Assembly (NCBI GenBank): GCA_029777945.1
Contig: JAKORG010000080.1
Span: 1 to 64,000, forward strand
DNA length: 64,000 bases
Direction: 5' to 3'
Source: Deltaproteobacteria bacterium
GTDB taxonomy: Bacteria > Desulfobacterota > Syntrophorhabdia > Syntrophorhabdales > Syntrophorhabdaceae
The notes under the pieces were generated by a model, which searched no databases, had not been told where the DNA came from, and saw only the letters and a program-made list of their open reading frames with translations. The translations under genes were made by a program, and so were the position numbers. How positions within the stretch are numbered: position 1 is the first letter of the stretch; each line of letters opens with the position of its first letter. Shown one piece after another: positions 59,208 to 64,000 of the stretch.

Positions 59208-61156
59208 AATGCATTTACCTCCGCCAGCAACTGATTATCTGTGAAATGCTGAAGCTGGATTGCACCACACGGGCAGGTTGATGTACATACACCACAGCCG
59301 GCACAGACAGTCTCTATTACATCGGCCACAATCCTACCATCTCGTAATTCTTTATCTTTTATGGCCTGGAATGGGCAGGTTCTTACACACTTTAAGCAGC
59401 CAATACATTTATTTATATCTACTTTAGCTACAGCAGGGTCTGATTCAAGCATATCCTTTGAGAAGAGTGCCAGGACTTTACTTGCCGCTGCACTACCCTG
59501 ACCAACTGATGCAGGAATATCCTTCGGGCCCTGACATGCACCGGCAAGGAATACACCTGATGTGTTTGTCTCAACAGGTCTTAATTTTGGATGGCTTTCA
59601 ACGTAAAAACCGAATGTATCATAAGAAATGTGTAATTTCTCTGCAAGGTGAGCGGCATCAGGATTTGAAAGCACTGCTGTTCCAAGGACAACAAGGTCTG
59701 CTTCTATCTCAACCTGTGAACCAAGAAGTGTATCCACTCCTTTTACAACCATCTTCTTTCCCTTTGGATAGATCCTCGATACACGACCTCTTATATATTT
59801 AACACCATAATCTTCTTGAGCCCTGCGGGTAAACTCATCGTAGCCCTTGCCAGGAGATCTAATGTCCATATAGAATACGTATGATTGAGAATCTGGTATG
59901 TGGTCTTTTGTAAGGATTGCCTGTTTTGCAATATACATACAACAGAAATTCGAACAATAAGGAATCCCAATAGACTTGTCCCTCGAGCCAGCACATGATA
60001 CAAACACAATCGTCTTTGGTTCTATATGATCTGAAGGTCTCAAAATGTGACCTGCTGTAGGGCCTGAAGCGTTTAAAAGTCTTTCGTATTGTATACCAGA
60101 TATTACATCAGGATATCGACCACCACCATACTCAGGTAATTTTTCGAGGTCAAGCAGACTGTAACCTGTGGCAACGATTATTGCACCAACTTCTTCTGTT
60201 ACTATTTCATCCTGCATTTCATAATTTATTGCCTTTGTGGGACAAATCTTTGCACATACCCCACATTTACCTTTTGTAAAATGTCTGCAATAATTGGGAT
60301 CTATCTTTGCCTTCTTTGGAATGGCCTGTGGGAATGGAATATTTATAGCCTTTGTAGGTGCTACACCAAAATTAAAGTAGTCATAGGCATTACGGGATGG
60401 ACATTTCTCCATGCATGCACCACAACCTGTGCATTTTGTCCAATCAACGTAAGTTGCCTTTTTTCTTATCTTAATCTGGTAATTACCTACATAACCTTTA
60501 ATTTCATCTATTTCTGAATAGGCGTAAAGTTTAATCTTATCGTGTTGTGCCACATCCACCATTTTTGGTCCAAGGATACATATAGAACAGTCTATGGTGG
60601 GGAATGTTTTATCCAATCTTGACATCATGCCACCAATACTCGGGCTCTTCTCAACGAGCACAACCTCAAGTCCACCATCTGCACAATCAAGGGCAGCCTG
60701 CATACCTGCAACACCACCGCCTATTACGAGCACCCTCTTATTAATTCTGAAGGATGACGAATAAAGAGGCCTATCCTGCATGACTTTGGCAACTGCCATT
60801 TTTACAACATCTATGGCCTTTTTCGTATTTGCTTCCTTGTCTTCACCTATCCAGGAGATATGCTCACGTATGTTAGCCATTTCGAAATAGTATCTATTTA
60901 AACCTGCCTTCTCTACGGTTTTTCTAAACGTAAGCTCATGCATCCTTGGTGAACAGGCAGCCACTACAATTCTATTGAGATTATGGTCTTTTATAGCCTG
61001 CTTTATTTCATCCTGACCGGGCTCCGAGCATGTATACATATATGTTGTTGCATAAGCCACCCCTGGAATTTTTCTTATAGCCTCTGCAACTGCCTTAACA
61101 TCTACTGTTCCTGCTATATTATTGCCGCAATGACAAATAAAAACACCAACCCTCAT
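59195..61156 (-). CDS. hdrA: Heterodisulfide reductase-like subunit A (FAD, electron bifurcation)
   Basis: The 653-residue HdrA has FICHCGNNIAG at the N terminus, the FAD-binding GGGVAGMQAA near 148, cysteines in CSICILGP, and four [4Fe-4S] motifs: CTGCGACMEKCP, CRHFTKGKCGVCAKICP, CIGCLKCVRTCP and CAGCGVCTSTCP. The flavin is the bifurcating site in methanogens and in bacterial Flx-Hdr. A normal Cys codon, not Sec, is present at each visible cluster position. The preceding hdrB gene ends directly before it. Confidence 0.95.
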   Translation of the reverse strand: MRVGVFICHCGNNIAGTVDVKAVAEAIRKIPGVAYATTYMYTCSEPGQDEIKQAIKDHNLNRIVVAACSPRMHELTFRKTVEKAGLNRYYFEMANIREHISWIGEDKEANTKKAIDVVKMAVAKVMQDRPLYSSSFRINKRVLVIGGGVAGMQAALDCADGGLEVVLVEKSPSIGGMMSRLDKTFPTIDCSICILGPKMVDVAQHDKIKLYAYSEIDEIKGYVGNYQIKIRKKATYVDWTKCTGCGACMEKCPSRNAYDYFNFGVAPTKAINIPFPQAIPKKAKIDPNYCRHFTKGKCGVCAKICPTKAINYEMQDEIVTEEVGAIIVATGYSLLDLEKLPEYGGGRYPDVISGIQYERLLNASGPTAGHILRPSDHIEPKTIVFVSCAGSRDKSIGIPYCSNFCCMYIAKQAILTKDHIPDSQSYVFYMDIRSPGKGYDEFTRRAQEDYGVKYIRGRVSRIYPKGKKMVVKGVDTLLGSQVEIEADLVVLGTAVLSNPDAAHLAEKLHISYDTFGFYVESHPKLRPVETNTSGVFLAGACQGPKDIPASVGQGSAAASKVLALFSKDMLESDPAVAKVDINKCIGCLKCVRTCPFQAIKDKELRDGRIVADVIETVCAGCGVCTSTCPCGAIQLQHFTDNQLLAEVNALCLA

Positions 61157-62125
61157 TTATGGGTTCTCCTCTTCTTGTGTCTCTTGTTTTTTTACTTCTT
61201 TTTTCTTTCCCTTTTCTTGTTCCTGTTTTAACAGTTCGTGCTGTTCCTTTGTGAGTCTTGAGTGAACAAAATTATCAGCACTTACTATTAATTTATCTAA
61301 ACCAAGCTCTTTTGGTGAGTATCCATATGCAAGACCCATTATCTGGGTAAAATATAGAACAGGTATATTAAAATTTGATCCAGTTGTTTTATTTATCTGT
61401 TCCTGTCTTAAATCGAGATTCTGCTGACAGAGTGGACATGCAACAGCAATACAGTTAGCACCGGCCTCAATTGCCATAGATATTACCTTTGCAGATAGTC
61501 TATTGACCATATCTTTCTTTGGGACACCAAATGCAGCACCACAACATTCAACTTTGAACGCAAAATCGCATACCTCAATACCTATGGCAGATAAAATTTT
61601 ATCCATTGAAATTGGATTTTCAGGGTCATCAAATTGGGCTAATTTTGGCGGTCTGTTTGTTATACATCCGTAATAAGGGGCAACTTTCATATCTGGGATT
61701 ACATGGGTTACCCTTTTTGTTATTTCATCTAATCCTACATCTTCATACAGAACCTGAAGGGTTGATTTTGCATATACGCCACAGTTATATTTTTCATCGA
61801 GTAGTTCGTTTACCTTTTCTTTAAAGGTTTCATCCTTTTCCATAAAATATTGAGCCTTCTTGAATGCCATAAGACATGCTGGACAAGGCACCGCTACAGT
61901 GTCCAACCCCATTTTTTCTATTATTGAGAGATTTCTTGCAGCCAGGGCTGCTGCAAATACATGGTCTATTGTATGTGCTGGTGTTGAACCGCAACAACTC
62001 CAGTCTTCAGGCTCAATGTAATCTACCCCTAATGCATCAAATATGAGCCTCACTGATTTGTCATATTCTACTGCAGTCCCCTCAAGGGAACAACCTGAAT
62101 AATATGCATATCTCTTATTAGCCAT
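61157..62125 (-). CDS. hdrB: Heterodisulfide reductase-like subunit B (CCG domains)
   Basis: The 322-residue protein has two CCG domains: WSCCGSTPAH with VPCPACLMAFK, and VECCGAAFG with VACPLCQQNL, which bind the noncubane clusters that reduce a disulfide in HdrB. A Lys/Glu-rich tail (EQEKGKKKEVKKQE) follows and is not typical. It overlaps hdrC by 8 nt and abuts hdrA. The disulfide substrate in bacteria is thought to be a thiol/disulfide such as DsrC, which is not in the window. Confidence 0.95.
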   Translation of the reverse strand: MANKRYAYYSGCSLEGTAVEYDKSVRLIFDALGVDYIEPEDWSCCGSTPAHTIDHVFAAALAARNLSIIEKMGLDTVAVPCPACLMAFKKAQYFMEKDETFKEKVNELLDEKYNCGVYAKSTLQVLYEDVGLDEITKRVTHVIPDMKVAPYYGCITNRPPKLAQFDDPENPISMDKILSAIGIEVCDFAFKVECCGAAFGVPKKDMVNRLSAKVISMAIEAGANCIAVACPLCQQNLDLRQEQINKTTGSNFNIPVLYFTQIMGLAYGYSPKELGLDKLIVSADNFVHSRLTKEQHELLKQEQEKGKKKEVKKQETQEEENP

Positions 62126-62684
62126 GTTTCTTCAAGCTTTCCTGATATCTTTCGAAAATCTTTGCCACTTTTTCACTTCCCCTAATCTTCTTTGGTAAAA
62201 AATGTATCTTGTTATGTGCCAATACCTTTGGTCCTAAATCCGAATCTGTAAAAAGATGACCTGACCTCAAATTATATGAAATGAGTGTTCCCACCTCATA
62301 TAATCTTCCAAACTTTTTAATAGAATCAAGAAAAGAGTCATAAAATGTCTTTATATCCTTCTCCGATACCTTATTTTCCCTTCGAGCCATAATTCTCAAA
62401 ACATCCATAATATGTGCCACGTCGATTTCGCATGGACATCTTGTTGTGCATGTCTCACATGTTGCGCAAAGCCATATTGCCTTTGAAGTGAGGATTGTCT
62501 CTTTTTGACCTGTCTGAATGAGTCTCATTACCTGGCTTACAGGGTAATCAAAGAAATTCGAATAGGGACATCCAGCAGTGCAATTTCCACACTGGTAACA
62601 GAGAGAAGGATCCTGGCCGCTTTCTTTTTTTACCTCTTCAATGAAATTCCAATCAGTGCTTTCTGTTAAGTTGATGGTTTTCAT
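62118..62684 (-). CDS. hdrC: Heterodisulfide reductase-like subunit C
   Basis: The 188-residue protein has two [4Fe-4S] ferredoxin motifs, CYQCGNCTAGCPYS (near residue 29) and CATCETCTTRCPCE (near 73), and the HdrC-type helix LRIMARRENK. It starts the operon hdrC-hdrB-hdrA-flxD-flxC-flxB-flxA. Its promoter region (62716-62745) has a TTGACA -35 and a Rex-like dyad. The Shine-Dalgarno sequence is weak. Confidence 0.93.
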   Translation of the reverse strand: MKTINLTESTDWNFIEEVKKESGQDPSLCYQCGNCTAGCPYSNFFDYPVSQVMRLIQTGQKETILTSKAIWLCATCETCTTRCPCEIDVAHIMDVLRIMARRENKVSEKDIKTFYDSFLDSIKKFGRLYEVGTLISYNLRSGHLFTDSDLGPKVLAHNKIHFLPKKIRGSEKVAKIFERYQESLKKHG

Positions 62685-62707
62685 TTTTTATACATCCATT
62701 ATTTTAT

Positions 62708-62745
62708 TTGTGAAACATTTAGCATGATTTTAAATTCCTTGTCAA
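62708..62745 (-). promoter_or_regulatory. Promoter of hdr-flx operon with Rex-like operator
   Basis: On the minus strand TTGACA (62740-62745) is followed at 17-18 nt by CTAAAT/TAAATG (62716-62723). On the plus strand TTGTGAAACATTTAGCAT (62708-62725) matches the published Rex consensus TTGTGAAATATTTCACAA at 14 of 18 positions and covers the -10. Rex represses NADH-linked genes. The site is degenerate on one arm, so binding is inferred. Confidence 0.5.
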
Positions 62746-62770
62746 CATTTTTTTAAAAAATTTTATTTTT

Positions 62771-62879
62771 TATAGTGAATTTTGCAATTTTTTATTAACA
62801 CCAAAATGTATATTTTAAAGAAATTCTTGTTATTTCATTTATATATATCAATTTTTCGAAATTATAATTTTTCACTATA
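62771..62879. repeat. Separated inverted repeat in the hdr-ppdK gap
   Basis: TATAGTGAA (62771-62779) and TTCACTATA (62871-62879) are perfect 9-bp complements about 90 nt apart. The TAGTGAA/TTCACTA arms resemble half-sites of NAD-type or fatty-acid regulators, but this is only a match by eye. The intervening sequence is A/T-rich. Confidence 0.35.
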
Positions 62880-62893
62880 ATAAACACATGAAA

Positions 62894-64000
62894 TTATTTT
62901 TTGCTTTTTCCAGCCTTTTCTTTAATGGCTGCCCTTGCCGCAGCAAGTTTCGCAAGGGTCACCCTATAAGGTGAACAACTTACATAATCAAGTCCAATTC
63001 TATGGCAGAATTCAACGGAATTTGGTTCTCCCCCATGTTCACCGCAGATTCCGATTTTCAGATTTTTTCTTGTCTTTCTTCCAAGGTCAACGCCCATTTT
63101 CATTAGCTTTCCCACACCCTCTTCATCTATTCTCTGAAATGGGTCATAAGGATAAATTCCATTTTCTACATAAAATCTTAAAAATTTTCCTGCATCGTCT
63201 CTACTCATTCCAAGTGTTGTCTGTGTTAAATCGTTTGTTCCGAATGAGAAAAACTCTGCCTCTTTTGCAATCTCATCAGCAGTAATGGCAGCCCTTGGAA
63301 TCTCTATCATAGTTCCAATTTTATAATCAATTTCCATTCCGTATTTTTTCATTACCGCATTGGCCACTCCCACCACCACCTCTTTTTGTTTTGCAAGTTC
63401 TGCTACATCTCCTACGAGGGGTATCATTATTTCAGGTTTTACATCAATACCTTTTTTCTTTACCTCACAAGCTGCCTCGAAGATGGCTTGGGCCTGCATT
63501 TCCGTTATCTCAGGATAAACAATACCTAACCTGCAGCCTCTGTGACCTAACATAGGATTTGCCTCATGGAGGCTTGCCACCTTTGCAGAGAGTTTATCGT
63601 ATGGAATTTTTGTAGTCTCTGCAAGGGCCTTTATCTCTTTTTCCGTATGAGGTAAAAATTCATGTAGAGGTGGATCCAGGGTTCTAATGGTAACGGGCAA
63701 GCCATTCATTACCTTAAATATGCCTATAAAATCTTTTTTCTGCATGGGAAGTAATTTTTTAAGCGCCTTTTTTCGTCCTTCCAGGTCATCTGCAAGGATC
63801 ATTTCACGGACTGCATCAATCCTGTTACCTTCAAAAAACATATGCTCTGTCCTGCAAAGGCCTATTCCTTCGGCACCGAAGGCCACTGCTATAGATGCCT
63901 GTTTTGGTTCATCTGCATTGGTTCTGATACCCAATCTTCTTACCTCATCTGCCCATGACATGAGAAGTGCAAAATCTTGATAAACCTGTGATTTTTCAGG
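62894..64000 (-). CDS. ppdK: Pyruvate, phosphate dikinase (C-terminal part; 5' end beyond window)
   Basis: The open frame runs past the window edge, so only the last 368 residues are seen; the Met at 63961 lies in the conserved FMSWADE-like segment and is not the start. The PEP-binding TIM barrel is complete: [65 protein letters not shown] and the catalytic Cys in [18 protein letters not shown] interconverts pyruvate and PEP with ATP/AMP and pyrophosphate, serving gluconeogenesis. The gene ends 209 nt from hdrC, both on the minus strand. Confidence 0.96.
   Translation of the reverse strand, partial: PEKSQVYQDFALLMSWADEVRRLGIRTNADEPKQASIAVAFGAEGIGLCRTEHMFFEGNRIDAVREMILADDLEGRKKALKKLLPMQKKDFIGIFKVMNGLPVTIRTLDPPLHEFLPHTEKEIKALAETTKIPYDKLSAKVASLHEANPMLGHRGCRLGIVYPEITEMQAQAIFEAACEVKKKGIDVKPEIMIPLVGDVAELAKQKEVVVGVANAVMKKYGMEIDYKIGTMIEIPRAAITADEIAKEAEFFSFGTNDLTQTTLGMSRDDAGKFLRFYVENGIYPYDPFQRIDEEGVGKLMKMGVDLGRKTRKNLKIGICGEHGGEPNSVEFCHRIGLDYVSCSPYRVTLAKLAAARAAIKEKAGKSKK

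Noticed and set aside
59458-59802. Plus-strand open frame opposite hdrA
   Set aside because: It is antisense to a strongly conserved gene and has no recognisable protein features.
59195-61156. A selenocysteine codon in HdrA
   Set aside because: All visible cluster positions are cysteine codons and the frame is open throughout.

Overview
The window looks like a chromosomal segment of an AT-rich (by eye about 35-40% GC) strictly anaerobic bacterium, most likely a Desulfobacterota/'Deltaproteobacteria'-type organism. Supporting evidence: a complete seven-gene HdrABC-FlxABCD electron-bifurcation operon, a pan-motif leader in front of panBCD, ispH next to rpsA, an archaeal-type fructose-1,6-bisphosphate aldolase/phosphatase, pyruvate phosphate dikinase, a TRAP solute receptor, two AMP-forming acyl-CoA synthetases and an acyl-CoA dehydrogenase. 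The lipid A acyltransferase relative and the TonB-like protein point to a Gram-negative envelope. The exact genus cannot be read from the sequence. No prophage, insertion sequence or CRISPR array was seen.

Layout. 1-1230: the 3' part of a degenerate N6-adenine DNA-methyltransferase-like gene. 1231-14353 (minus): fourteen closely packed genes running from surE through fbp, miaB, a bifunctional nuclease, a PHP phosphoesterase, hisC, cmk, ispH, rpsA, a Trm112-like protein, an LpxL-like acyltransferase, serA and a sugar epimerase to a metallo-beta-lactamase-fold protein, with tRNA-Pro(GGG) at the head. 14562-16727 (plus): promoter, pan-motif hairpin, intrinsic terminator, then panB-panC-panD. 16808-21573: flavin reductase, a small protein, rnc, and two divergently transcribed acyl-CoA synthetases. 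21678-25868: small membrane proteins, a TonB-like protein, a sodium:solute symporter with its small partner, and a YchF-like GTPase. 25880-26667: a decayed L,D-transpeptidase pseudogene. 26776-31180: a site-2 protease, then a PTS-IIA-like gene behind mgtA, which is preceded by a roughly 300-nt leader with a short ORF and a hairpin. 31334-37454: orphan TRAP receptor, acyl-CoA dehydrogenase, and a small signalling cluster (histidine kinase, receiver protein, GGDEF protein). 37494-40492: a three-gene metabolic cassette behind a perfect 17-bp palindromic operator. 40594-45813 (minus): pseudouridine synthase, moaA, a copper-chaperone-like protein, carB. 45904-49174 (plus): an ECF-type vitamin/precursor transporter. 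49251-55853: type IV pilin, a repeat-bearing nuclease-like protein, a TPR membrane protein, an HD-GYP response regulator, tRNA-Thr(CGT) and a YihY-family protein. 55916-62684 (minus): hdrCBA-flxDCBA with a Rex-like site over its promoter. 62894-64000: the 3' part of ppdK.

How it fits together. Hdr-Flx probably couples NAD(H) oxidation/reduction to ferredoxin and a disulfide/thiol pair, the central redox exchange of such anaerobes. PpdK, Fbp and SerA indicate gluconeogenic and C3 metabolism. The CoA ligases and acyl-CoA dehydrogenase suggest use of fatty or aromatic acids. Regulation visible in the sequence includes RNA attenuation (panB), a leader that may sense magnesium (mgtA), a GntR-like operator (metabolic cassette) and a Rex-like operator (hdr-flx).
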